Origin: G963662905 sp963676415
Lineage (GTDB): Bacteria > Bacteroidota > Bacteroidia > Bacteroidales > WRLA01
NCBI GenBank assembly: GCA_963676415.1
Contig: OY781097.1
Coordinates: 186,001 to 250,000 of the forward strand
DNA: 64,000 bases
Reading direction: 5' to 3'
In this document: positions 17,353 to 26,284 of the stretch, piece by piece
How the letters are laid out: each line of letters starts with the position of its first letter
Position numbering within the stretch: position 1 is the stretch's first letter
Notes under the pieces: model-generated
What the model was told of the DNA's origin: nothing
Databases searched by the model: none
What the model saw: the letters and a program-made list of their open reading frames with translations, nothing else
Translations under genes and position numbers: made by a program

Positions 17353-17385
17353 TTTGTCTTATCCAATTATAATGATTACCGAATA

Positions 17386-18099
17386 TTATCTTCTTTTTCT
17401 TCCACCGGCTCTTCTGTTGCCACCACCATGAGGCTTCTTATTCTGCTCTTGGCTGGTTGGTACCAATTCCGGTTTACCGTAAATTTCTCCTTTACAGATC
17501 CAAACTTTCACGCCTATACGACCATAAGTTGTATGAGCCTCTGCCTGTGCGTAATCTATATCTGCACGAAGTGTGTGAAGAGGCGTACGGCCTTCTTTGT
17601 ACATTTCGTTTCTGGCCATTTCGGCTCCACCGAGACGACCTGAAATCAGAACTTTGATTCCTTCGGCATTCATGCGCATCGTACTTGCAACGGAAGTTTT
17701 TATAGCACGACGGAAAGAAACACGACCTTCGATTTGACGTGCGATTGAGTTGGCTACCAAATAAGCATCCAGCTCCGGACGTTTAATCTCGGAAATATTG
17801 ATCTGTACTTCTTTGTTTGTTAATTTCTTCAGCTCTTCTTTCAGTTTATCAACTTCCTGACCGCCTTTTCCAATGATAATACCGGGGCGTGCAGTGTTAA
17901 TTGTAACCGTTACGAGCTTTAATGTACGGGCAATGTGAATTTTTGAAATGCTGGCTTTGGCAAGGCGTGCGTTCAGGTATTCCCTGATTTTTTCGTCTTC
18001 GATGAGTTTCTGGTCGAACTTACGTCCACCATACCAGTTGGAATCCCATCCTTTAATGATACCAAGTCTCAGGCCGATTGGATTTGTTTTTTGTCCCAT
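17386..18099 (-). CDS. rpsC: Small ribosomal subunit protein uS3
   Basis: A 237-residue protein at the mRNA entry channel. The KH domain (RPGIIIGKGGQEVDKLKEEL) is followed by the C-terminal domain with SGRLGGAEMARNEMYKEGR. A Gly/Arg/Lys-rich tail (GGGNRRAGGRKRR) ends the protein. Confidence 0.97.
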   Translation of the reverse strand: MGQKTNPIGLRLGIIKGWDSNWYGGRKFDQKLIEDEKIREYLNARLAKASISKIHIARTLKLVTVTINTARPGIIIGKGGQEVDKLKEELKKLTNKEVQINISEIKRPELDAYLVANSIARQIEGRVSFRRAIKTSVASTMRMNAEGIKVLISGRLGGAEMARNEMYKEGRTPLHTLRADIDYAQAEAHTTYGRIGVKVWICKGEIYGKPELVPTSQEQNKKPHGGGNRRAGGRKRR

Positions 18100-18124
18100 T
18101 ATATAGCAATCGTTAATTAACTTG

Positions 18125-18556
18125 TTATTGAACTTCTTCTTCAGTACTTACTTCTTCTGCCTGCAGCCTGCTGCCCAATTCGAGAGTAACATGGTTGGAG
18201 CGCTTGCGGATACGGTGAGCCCTTCCCTGCGGTGCAGTTTGGATCCGCTTCAGCATACGTCCGCCGTCAACAGAAATCTTTTTTATGAACAGCTCATTTT
18301 CTTCCAGCCTTTCGCCTTCGTTTTTGACCTGCCAGTTGGCAATAGCCGACAAGAGGAGTTTATAAACCCGACTTGACGCCTCTTTTGGTGAGTATTTCAA
18401 AACATGAAGTGCCTGCTCAACATCCATTCCACGTACCATATCTGCAACAAGGCGCATTTTACGTGGTGATGTTGGTACATTCATCAGGCGGGCCACATAT
18501 TGTGTTTTTTTAGCTGCTTTTCTCTCTTCAGCTCTGATATGTTTTCTTGATCCCAT
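18125..18556 (-). CDS. rplV: Large ribosomal subunit protein uL22
   Basis: A 143-residue protein whose long hairpin lines the exit tunnel and shapes macrolide sensitivity. ARLMNVPTSPRKMRLVADMV and RTAP-type loop QTAPQGRAHRIRKRSNHV are seen. A short acidic tail follows. It lies 11 bp after rpsS. Confidence 0.97.
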   Translation of the reverse strand: MGSRKHIRAEERKAAKKTQYVARLMNVPTSPRKMRLVADMVRGMDVEQALHVLKYSPKEASSRVYKLLLSAIANWQVKNEGERLEENELFIKKISVDGGRMLKRIQTAPQGRAHRIRKRSNHVTLELGSRLQAEEVSTEEEVQ

Positions 18557-18567
18557 GTTTTCAGTCT

Positions 18568-18846
18568 TTATTTTTTGCCTTTATCTTTATTACCACCATG
18601 ACCACGGTATGTACGTGTTGGTGCAAATTCTCCGAGCTTGTGGCCTACCATGTTTTCAGTAACATAAACCGGAATAAACTTGTTTCCGTTATGGACTGCA
18701 ATGGTTTGTCCGACAAAATCAGGAGTAATCATAGATGCCCTTGACCAGGTTTTGATCACCACCTTCTTTTTTGCATCGGCATTGGCCAACACTTTTTTCT
18801 CGAGTTTATAGTGGACGTATGGTCCTTTTTTAAGGGAACGACTCAT
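18568..18846 (-). CDS. rpsS: Small ribosomal subunit protein uS19
   Basis: A 92-residue 30S head protein. MSRSLKKGPYVHYKLEKKV, then TWSRASMITPDFVGQTIAVH and GHKLGEFAPTRTYRGHGG, form the complete family signature. Confidence 0.98.
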   Translation of the reverse strand: MSRSLKKGPYVHYKLEKKVLANADAKKKVVIKTWSRASMITPDFVGQTIAVHNGNKFIPVYVTENMVGHKLGEFAPTRTYRGHGGNKDKGKK

Positions 18847-18865
18847 AATCTATCAGCTTAGCGTA

Positions 18866-19690
<825 letters not shown>

Positions 19691-19700
19691 TTTTTATATC

Positions 19701-19991
19701 CTAAATGTTGCTGTAAAAATCTATTGTTTGTCCTTCAGCTATTGTTACCATAGCTTTCTTGTAAGAATTGGTCCTACCGGAGATATAACCTGCTTTGGTG
19801 TACCTGGCTTTGTTCTTACCGCTGTAATTCATGGTATTCACTGCCACAACCTCAACGCCATACAAGTCTTCGATGGCGGATTTAATTTCCAGTTTATTGG
19901 CTCTTCTATCAACAATAAAACCAAACTGGTTCTCTTTTTCGCCAATGGCTGTCATTTTTTCTGTTATGACCGGCTTTAAAATAATATTCAT
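19701..19991 (-). CDS. rplW: Large ribosomal subunit protein uL23
   Basis: A 96-residue exit-tunnel protein that docks trigger factor and SRP. MNIILKPVITEKMTAIGEK, then FIVDRRANKLEIKSAIEDLY and NTMNYSGKNKARYT, mark the family. It lies 38 bp after rplD. Confidence 0.97.
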   Translation of the reverse strand: MNIILKPVITEKMTAIGEKENQFGFIVDRRANKLEIKSAIEDLYGVEVVAVNTMNYSGKNKARYTKAGYISGRTNSYKKAMVTIAEGQTIDFYSNI

Positions 19992-20029
19992 GTTTTACCT
20001 CTTTTCTGATTCGTGAACCCTTGATTTAC

Positions 20030-20662
20030 TTATGCCTGAGCGAAGCGTTCTTCAATTTTACCCAGTGAACTCTCAATAAACAAAATATTATTGGCATTGA
20101 GGATTTCATATGTATTCAAATTTGAAGCTTGGATAACACTGGCTCCCGGAATATTACGGGCAGCTAAATTGATATTATCCTTTGATTCAGAAACAACCAG
20201 AATCGTTTTCTTACCTTCAACCTGCAAATTTTTCAGCATTTCTGCATAATTGCGTGTTTTAGGGCTGTCAAAATCAAAATCTTCAACAACTTTAATACTA
20301 TTTTCCTGAGCTTTATATGTCAAAGCCGACATATTTGCAAGTCGCTTCAGTTTTTTGTTCAGTTTGAAACGGTAGATACGCGGCTGTGGGCCGAAAACCC
20401 TTGCGCCACCGCGCAGGATAGGGCTTTTGATATCACCCATACGTGCAGTACCGGTACCCTTCTGGCGCTTCAGCTTACGTGTAGAACCGCTGAGCATGCT
20501 CCTTTCTTTAGAGCTATGTGTACCCTGACGTTTATTAGCCAGAAACTGTTTTACATCAAGATATATAGCGTGGTCATTAGGCTCAATACCGAAAATCTCT
20601 TCTTTGAGCGTTACCTTACGCGCTGTATTTTCTCCCTTAATGTTATATACTTCTAACTCCAT
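20030..20662 (-). CDS. rplD: Large ribosomal subunit protein uL4
   Basis: A 210-residue protein whose loop reaches the tunnel constriction. RKLKRQKGTGTARMGDIKSP and GPQPRIYRFKLNKKLKRLAN are the conserved loop. Its ATG lies inside the end of rplC (10-base overlap), so translation of the two is probably coupled. In E. coli L4 is the autoregulator of the S10 operon. Confidence 0.97.
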   Translation of the reverse strand: MELEVYNIKGENTARKVTLKEEIFGIEPNDHAIYLDVKQFLANKRQGTHSSKERSMLSGSTRKLKRQKGTGTARMGDIKSPILRGGARVFGPQPRIYRFKLNKKLKRLANMSALTYKAQENSIKVVEDFDFDSPKTRNYAEMLKNLQVEGKKTILVVSESKDNINLAARNIPGASVIQASNLNTYEILNANNILFIESSLGKIEERFAQA

Positions 20663-21282
20663 CTTTCAATAATTAAGTATGATCCTTTGGCACCAGGAAC
20701 GGAACCTTTTACTACGATAACATTCTCTTTTGGGTGAATTTGCATCACTTTCAGGTTAATCATCTTAACCCTGTCCTGACCTGTGCGGCCTGCCATGCGC
20801 ATTCCTTTAAAAACCCGGCTTGGATATGATGAAGCACCCAGTGAACCAGGGGCACGTAAACGGTTATGCTGACCGTGGGTTTTGTCACCAACACCACTAA
20901 AACCGTGACGTTTTACAACACCCTGAAAGCCTTTACCCTTGCTGGTGCCAACTACATCAACAAATTCGCCTTCAACAAATTCTTCAACAGTTACCAAATC
21001 ACCAAGTTGCTTGCGGTGACCTTCTTCAAAACGCGTAAATTCGGCAAGCTTGCGCTTTGGCTCTACTCCAGCTTTCTGAAAATGTCCCTTAAGAGCTTTG
21101 GTAGTATGTTTTTCTTTTTTGTCTTCATAAGCCAACTGTATGGCATCATAACCATCAGTTGCTTTAGTTTTTACCTGTGTTACTGCACAGGGACCAGCTT
21201 GAATTACCGTGCATGGGACATATTTCCCAGAGGCATCATAGATGCTGGTCATACCTATTTTTTTTCCAATTAATCCTGACAT
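20653..21282 (-). CDS. rplC: Large ribosomal subunit protein uL3
   Basis: A 209-residue early-assembly protein near the peptidyl-transferase centre. MSGLIGKKIGMTSIYDASGK, GKGFQGVVKRHGF and the methylation-site region HGQHNRLRAPGSLGASSYPS are conserved. It overlaps rplD by 10 bases. Confidence 0.97.
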   Translation of the reverse strand: MSGLIGKKIGMTSIYDASGKYVPCTVIQAGPCAVTQVKTKATDGYDAIQLAYEDKKEKHTTKALKGHFQKAGVEPKRKLAEFTRFEEGHRKQLGDLVTVEEFVEGEFVDVVGTSKGKGFQGVVKRHGFSGVGDKTHGQHNRLRAPGSLGASSYPSRVFKGMRMAGRTGQDRVKMINLKVMQIHPKENVIVVKGSVPGAKGSYLIIERWS

Positions 21283-21317
21283 TGCTAGCTAGTTTTTGCC
21301 GTTGTCAAATTTGTTCA

Positions 21318-21623
21318 TCAAACCTTAATTTCAACTTCTACTCCACTTGGCAGTTCAAGCTTCATCAAAGCGTCAATGGTCTTTGATGTAGAACTGTAGA
21401 TGTCCAGCAGTCGTTTGTAAGAACTCAGTTGATACTGATCGCGTGATTTCTTATTCACGAAAGTTGACTTCAAAACAGTGAAAATCTGTTTATTCGTCGG
21501 CAGTGGAATAGGTCCGCTAACGATCGCACCTGTTGACTTAACAGTTTTAACGATCTTTTCTGCTGATTTGTCAACCAGGTTATGATCGTACGATTTTAAT
21601 TTAATTCTGATTCTTTGGTTCAC
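21318..21623 (-). CDS. rpsJ: Small ribosomal subunit protein uS10 (NusE)
   Basis: A 101-residue 30S head protein that also acts as NusE in antitermination with NusB. QRIRIKLKSYDHNLVDKSAE and VSGPIPLPTNKQIFTVLKST are diagnostic. It lies 20 bp after fusA; no promoter or terminator separates the str and S10 groups. Confidence 0.97.
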   Translation of the reverse strand: MNQRIRIKLKSYDHNLVDKSAEKIVKTVKSTGAIVSGPIPLPTNKQIFTVLKSTFVNKKSRDQYQLSSYKRLLDIYSSTSKTIDALMKLELPSGVEVEIKV

Positions 21624-21643
21624 TGTTATAATAATTTATGTGC

Positions 21644-23737
21644 TTAATATCCTCTAACTTTAATTAATACATCACCGAGCAAGGCTTCAGGTATCTCTGC
21701 AAAATGACTGAATTCGATGCTTGATGTGGCTCTTCCGGAACTGATGGTACGAAGGCCTGTAACATAGCCAAATAATTCTGCCATTGGCGCTTTTGCTTTG
21801 ATTACCTGGCTTCCGGCCCGGGTTTCTATGTTTTGCAATTGACCACGGCGTTTGTTCAAATCACCTGTGATATCGCCAACATATTCGTCCGGTGTAACGA
21901 TTTCTACTTTCATAATCGGCTCCAGCAAGGTTTTCTGAGCCTCCTTACAAGCTTCACGATAGCCCATAACTGCTGCGGCCTCAAATGCCATGGCATCAGA
22001 ATCAACCGAATGTGTAGAGCCGTCGAGCAGACGAACTTTCATGCCCCAGAGCTGGTAACCTGCCAAAGGACCATTTACCATTGCAGATTCAAAACCTTTT
22101 TTAATGGCAGGAATATAATCTTTAGGTATGCTGCTTCCTTTGGTTTCATTTTCAAAATCAAGTCCACGTTTATTATCTTCGCTAGGACCCATTTCGAATT
22201 TAATTTCAGCAAAACGTCCTTTTCCGCCTGTTTGGCGCTTGTATGTCATTGTATAAAGTACATTGGAACGTAATGCTTCTTTGTATGCAACCTGAGGCTT
22301 GCCTTTCATACACTCAATATTAAACTCTCTGCGCAACCTGTCGATGATAATATCAAGGTGCAGTTCGCCCATACCGCTGATAATAGTCTGACCTGTTTCC
22401 TCGTCGGTGCGAATAGTAAAGGTAGGGTCTTCCTCAGCAAGTTTCTTCAGGGAAATATCGAGTTTATCCACATCATCCTGAATTTTCGGCTCAACAGCAA
22501 TGCTAATAACCGGTTCAGGGAATTTAATGGTATCGAGTAATAAAGGATAATTGATTTCGGTAAGGGTATCGCCAGTACGGATTTGTTTAAATCCAACAGC
22601 TGCACCTATATCACCGGCAGCAATAGTTGTTAAAGGAATTTGTTTTGCAGCATGCATTTGCATGATCCTCGCAATGCGTTCCTTTTTACCTGTATTTGCA
22701 TTCAAAACAACACTTCCTGCTTTCAGTTCTCCTGAATAAACACGGAAAAAAGCCATACGTCCCATAAAAGGATCGGTGGCAATTTTAAAAGCAAGTGCGC
22801 TGAAATTTTCTTCTACTGTAAGTTCACGTTTTTCTTTCTGCTCATTTTTTGGGTTAATTCCTTCAATAGCAGGAAGGTCACTTGGAGCGGGCAGATAATC
22901 CACAATACCGTCGAGCAACGCCTGAACACCGATATTTTTAAGTGATGAACCACAGAAAACCGGCGTAATCCGCAGATCGAGTGTTGCCTTACGGATCATA
23001 GCCATCATCTCATCGGTACTGATGGATTCCGGATCGTCCATAAACTTTTCAAAAAGCGACTCATCCTCTTCAGCAACTCCTTCAATAAGTTTGAGGCGTT
23101 GTTCCTGATAAGCTTCCTGAACTTCTTCCGGGATTTCGATTTCCCTGATTTCAGCACCTTTTGAGTCAACATCCCATTCGTATGCTTTGCCTGTAAGCAG
23201 ATTAATCAACCCATAAAAATTATCCTCTTCGCCAAGCGGCATTTGCATGGCAACAGGGACAATATTGAGCTTCTTATGGATATCTTCCAGTACACGTTGG
23301 AAATCGGCTCCCGTACGGTCAAGTTTATTCACAAAACTAATGCGCGGTACTTTGTAGCGGTCGGCTTGTTTCCAAACTGTTTCGGATTGGGGCTCAACGC
23401 CACCCACACCACAGAAAATACCCACAGCACCATCAAGAACCCTGAGCGAGCGTTCCACTTCAACAGTGAAATCCACATGGCCGGGAGTATCGATGATATT
23501 GATCTTAAACTCTTCGTTGTTACGCTTCCAGAAAACACTGGTAGCAGCAGAAGTGATGGTGATTCCACGTTCTTTTTCCTGCTCCATCCAGTCCATGGTA
23601 GCAGTACCTTCGTGCACTTCACCGATTTTATGATTGATACCAGTATAATAGAGCACACGCTCAGTCGTCGTGGTTTTACCCGCGTCGATATGAGCAACGA
23701 TGCCAATGTTTCGTGTATGTGCTATTCTGGTATTCAT
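21644..23737 (-). CDS. fusA: Elongation factor G
   Basis: A 697-residue GTPase that drives ribosomal translocation and, with RRF, recycling. The G1 motif AHIDAGKTTTTE is near the N-terminus, followed by DTPGHVDFT (G3) and VNKLDRTGADF (G4). Domains II-V are complete, including HSVDSDAMAFEAAA in domain IV and the C-terminal GYVTGLRTISSGR. There is no tuf gene next to it. Confidence 0.98.
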   Translation of the reverse strand: MNTRIAHTRNIGIVAHIDAGKTTTTERVLYYTGINHKIGEVHEGTATMDWMEQEKERGITITSAATSVFWKRNNEEFKINIIDTPGHVDFTVEVERSLRVLDGAVGIFCGVGGVEPQSETVWKQADRYKVPRISFVNKLDRTGADFQRVLEDIHKKLNIVPVAMQMPLGEEDNFYGLINLLTGKAYEWDVDSKGAEIREIEIPEEVQEAYQEQRLKLIEGVAEEDESLFEKFMDDPESISTDEMMAMIRKATLDLRITPVFCGSSLKNIGVQALLDGIVDYLPAPSDLPAIEGINPKNEQKEKRELTVEENFSALAFKIATDPFMGRMAFFRVYSGELKAGSVVLNANTGKKERIARIMQMHAAKQIPLTTIAAGDIGAAVGFKQIRTGDTLTEINYPLLLDTIKFPEPVISIAVEPKIQDDVDKLDISLKKLAEEDPTFTIRTDEETGQTIISGMGELHLDIIIDRLRREFNIECMKGKPQVAYKEALRSNVLYTMTYKRQTGGKGRFAEIKFEMGPSEDNKRGLDFENETKGSSIPKDYIPAIKKGFESAMVNGPLAGYQLWGMKVRLLDGSTHSVDSDAMAFEAAAVMGYREACKEAQKTLLEPIMKVEIVTPDEYVGDITGDLNKRRGQLQNIETRAGSQVIKAKAPMAELFGYVTGLRTISSGRATSSIEFSHFAEIPEALLGDVLIKVRGY

Positions 23738-23754
23738 TTCTTAGCTAAGCGATA

Positions 23755-24222
23755 TTAGAAACGGAAGTGTGAGAATGCTTTGTTAGCTTCCGCCATACGG
23801 TGGGTATCTTCTTTTTTCTTGAATGCTCCGCCTTCTTCATTGAAAGCAGCAACGATTTCAGAAGCAAGTTTGCGACCCATTGTTTTTTCATGACGCTTCC
23901 GTGCAAAACCGATCAGGTTCTTCATACCGATAGAAGACTTACGGCTGGCCGGGATTTCAGAAGGAATCTGAAAAGTAGCACCACCAATACGACGGCTACG
24001 AACTTCAACAGCAGGAGTAACGTTTGCAAGAGCCTTCTTCCAAACTTCCAGGCCACTTTCACCGGTTTTTTCACTTACCTGATCAATGGCATCGTAAAAA
24101 ATCTGGAAAGCAAGACTTTTCTTGCCTTGCAGCATGAGGTTATTAACAAATTTGGTAACCAGTATATCGTTAAAACGCGGGTCACCCAGGATTATCCTCT
24201 TCTTTGGTTTTGATTTTCTCAT
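23755..24222 (-). CDS. rpsG: Small ribosomal subunit protein uS7
   Basis: A 155-residue 16S rRNA head organiser. It begins MRKSKPKKRIILGDPRFND and has ALANVTPAVEVRSRRIGGAT and the C-terminal MAEANKAFSHFRF. In E. coli it represses the str operon. It lies 30 bp after rpsL. Confidence 0.98.
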   Translation of the reverse strand: MRKSKPKKRIILGDPRFNDILVTKFVNNLMLQGKKSLAFQIFYDAIDQVSEKTGESGLEVWKKALANVTPAVEVRSRRIGGATFQIPSEIPASRKSSIGMKNLIGFARKRHEKTMGRKLASEIVAAFNEEGGAFKKKEDTHRMAEANKAFSHFRF

Positions 24223-24252
24223 CTTACCTTGAATCTTCTAATTAAACCGGAA

Positions 24253-24627
24253 TTATTTCTTTGGCCTTTTTGTGCCATACTTTGAACGTCTTTGTGTACG
24301 TCCTTCTACGCCTGAAGTATCAAGAGCTCCACGGATGATGTGGTAACGTACACCTGGAAGGTCTTTTACCCTTCCTCCTCTGATCATTACAATGCTGTGT
24401 TCCTGAAGGTTATGGCCTTCACCGGGAATATAGGCGTTCACTTCCTTACCATTGGTCAAACGAACCCTGGCTACTTTACGCATAGCTGAATTCGGCTTCT
24501 TTGGAGTGGTCGTATAAACCCTGACGCAAACGCCCCGTCTCTGAGGACAAGCATCCAGAGCAGGAGACTTACTCTTTTCTACTAACGTCCTGCGTCCTTT
24601 TCTGACTAATTGTTGAATTGTCGGCAT
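24253..24627 (-). CDS. rpsL: Small ribosomal subunit protein uS12
   Basis: A 124-residue decoding-centre protein. It has TTPKKPNSAMRKVARVRLTN, with the Lys that is changed in classical streptomycin-resistant mutants still in its wild-type form, and GVRYHIIRGALDTSGVEGR. It is the first gene of the supercluster, and a clear promoter lies 44 bp upstream (24671-24700). Confidence 0.98.
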   Translation of the reverse strand: MPTIQQLVRKGRRTLVEKSKSPALDACPQRRGVCVRVYTTTPKKPNSAMRKVARVRLTNGKEVNAYIPGEGHNLQEHSIVMIRGGRVKDLPGVRYHIIRGALDTSGVEGRTQRRSKYGTKRPKK

Positions 24628-24670
24628 ATCAACTTTTTAAATTTTTTATTACCCTCAAAAATTGGGACTG

Positions 24671-24700
24671 CAAAAGTATAACTAAATTTAATACTATCAA
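24671..24700 (-). promoter_or_regulatory. Promoter of the ribosomal supercluster
   Basis: On the minus strand, TTG at 24698-24700, a 19-bp spacer and TACTTTTG at 24671-24678. This is a full match to the Bacteroidota housekeeping promoter, 44 bp before the rpsL ATG. Confidence 0.85.
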
Positions 24701-24928
24701 CACATTAATTTCAAAAAATCAACTAAATACAATTATTCAGTCTCTTTCTTGTTCATTTTGATCGGATTTAATGGGATACAGGCATTCCTGAGGTGGGCAG
24801 ACCACACAAAGGCTTGTCAAAACGATTTTGCCTTTGTTGAAACCTATAGTAGTCTTACTTTTTCAGGTTTCCTATATTCCTTTTTCCTAAGTAACAGCGA
24901 AATACGCTATTTCTCTCAAAAGTGGGTG

Positions 24929-24959
24929 CAAAAGTATAACCAATATTCCTTAAAACCAA
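24929..24959 (-). promoter_or_regulatory. Second, upstream minus-strand promoter of the supercluster
   Basis: TTG at 24957-24959, a 20-bp spacer and TACTTTTG at 24929-24936 on the minus strand, about 300 bp before rpsL. The transcript would contain a hairpin at 24806-24837 (ACAAAGGC / GCCTTTGT, with inner AAAA/TTTT pairing). The rest of 24628-25105 shows no gene; a plus-strand frame at 24749 is not convincing. Confidence 0.5.
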
Positions 24960-25105
24960 ATAATTTCTTCACTAATTTTAAGAAATCATGATTTTTTGGC
25001 ATCATTAACATCTTCCCAGCAAAATCATACCGATCAAAAAGCCACTTTGGGTAAGCCGTTAAATTATCTTTAAATTGTATCTTTGCGCCCGAAATATCCC
25101 TTTCA

Positions 25106-26284
25106 ATGGTCAAATCAAATCCCCGCCACATCTTATTCCTTAGCCGTTGGTATCCCAACCGGCTGGATCCCATGCCCGGGCTGTTCGTAAAAAAACATGC
25201 CGAAGCAGCGGCCTTGTATAATGATGTGGCTCTTGTCCATGCTTTTCCCATGGACTTAAAAAACGGGAAACATTTTGAGATCGACCGCAAAAAAGAGGAT
25301 GGTTTCGACAGCCTCGTAATATACTATAAATCTGTTCGGTGTATAATCCCCGGCGTTGCGGACCTGATCAAAGGGTGGCGCCTAATGCGATATAGCTGTA
25401 AAGGCATTAACATCCTGCACAAAGAAGGTTTTAAAACGGATATCATTCACCTGAACATACTTACACGGCTGGGCCTGATCGCCCTCTGGATGAAAATCCG
25501 CTACGGGACTCCTTATATAATAACAGAACACTGGTCGCGCTACCTGCCCATCACCAATACTTATCACGGCCTGCTCCGTAAAGCCATTACAAAAATCGTT
25601 GTGCGCAATGCAGCCATCACAACCGTTGTGACGCACAACCTCCGAAAGGCGATGCAAGCGCACGGATTAAAATCAAACTACAAAATTATCCACAATGTGG
25701 TTGATACTGAATTGTTTCAAATCAACGAAAAAAAGGAAGATACCTTTACTTTTGTTCATGTATCCTGCTTTGAAGACCGTTCCAAGAACATAAGCGGGAT
25801 GCTGGAAGCAGTTGCAGCACTCAGCCGGCAAAGGCAGGATTTCCGCATCATGATGATCGGCGAAGGCGAAGACCTCGATGCAATGAAATCCAAAACACAA
25901 GTACTGAAACTGGATCAAATTGTCCGGTTTTATGGACTACTGGAAAACAAAAAGCTCAGCCGAACGATGTCTTCAGGGCATTGCCTGCTCATGTTCAGCA
26001 ATTATGAGAATATTCCGGTAGTCATTAACGAAAGTTTTGCTTGTGGCATACCCGTCATTGCCACAGAAGTAGGCGGTATTCCGGAGCATGTTGACAAGCA
26101 AAAAGGCATTTTGGTAAAAGCCGGGGATAAAAAAGCGCTATCAGGAGCTATGAGCCATATGATCGACCATTGGTCTGATTTCCATCCTAAAAAGCTTAGA
26201 GACTATGCGCTTAAAAAATCTTCGATGCAGGCTGTAGCCAAAAATCTGGACCAATTGTACACTGAAGCGACAAGCAAAAAATGA
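25106..26284 (+). CDS. Glycosyltransferase family 4 protein
   Basis: A 392-residue GT-B glycosyltransferase. The N-terminal acceptor domain has HILFLSRWYPNRLDPMPG and a HLNILTRLGL segment. The C-terminal domain has the nucleotide-sugar motif NESFACGIPVIATEVGG, with the Glu that contacts the donor ribose or phosphate. There is no signal peptide; it probably acts at the inner face of the membrane on a lipid-linked or surface glycan. It overlaps the next gene by ATGA and heads a small glycan locus. A TATCTTTG -7 box lies at 25078-25085. Donor and acceptor cannot be read from the sequence. Confidence 0.9.
   Translation: MVKSNPRHILFLSRWYPNRLDPMPGLFVKKHAEAAALYNDVALVHAFPMDLKNGKHFEIDRKKEDGFDSLVIYYKSVRCIIPGVADLIKGWRLMRYSCKGINILHKEGFKTDIIHLNILTRLGLIALWMKIRYGTPYIITEHWSRYLPITNTYHGLLRKAITKIVVRNAAITTVVTHNLRKAMQAHGLKSNYKIIHNVVDTELFQINEKKEDTFTFVHVSCFEDRSKNISGMLEAVAALSRQRQDFRIMMIGEGEDLDAMKSKTQVLKLDQIVRFYGLLENKKLSRTMSSGHCLLMFSNYENIPVVINESFACGIPVIATEVGGIPEHVDKQKGILVKAGDKKALSGAMSHMIDHWSDFHPKKLRDYALKKSSMQAVAKNLDQLYTEATSKK

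Noticed and set aside
24749..24991. An 80-codon plus-strand frame upstream of the glycosyltransferase
   Set aside because: It overlaps the minus-strand promoter region and leader hairpin, has no similarity I recognise and has poor composition.
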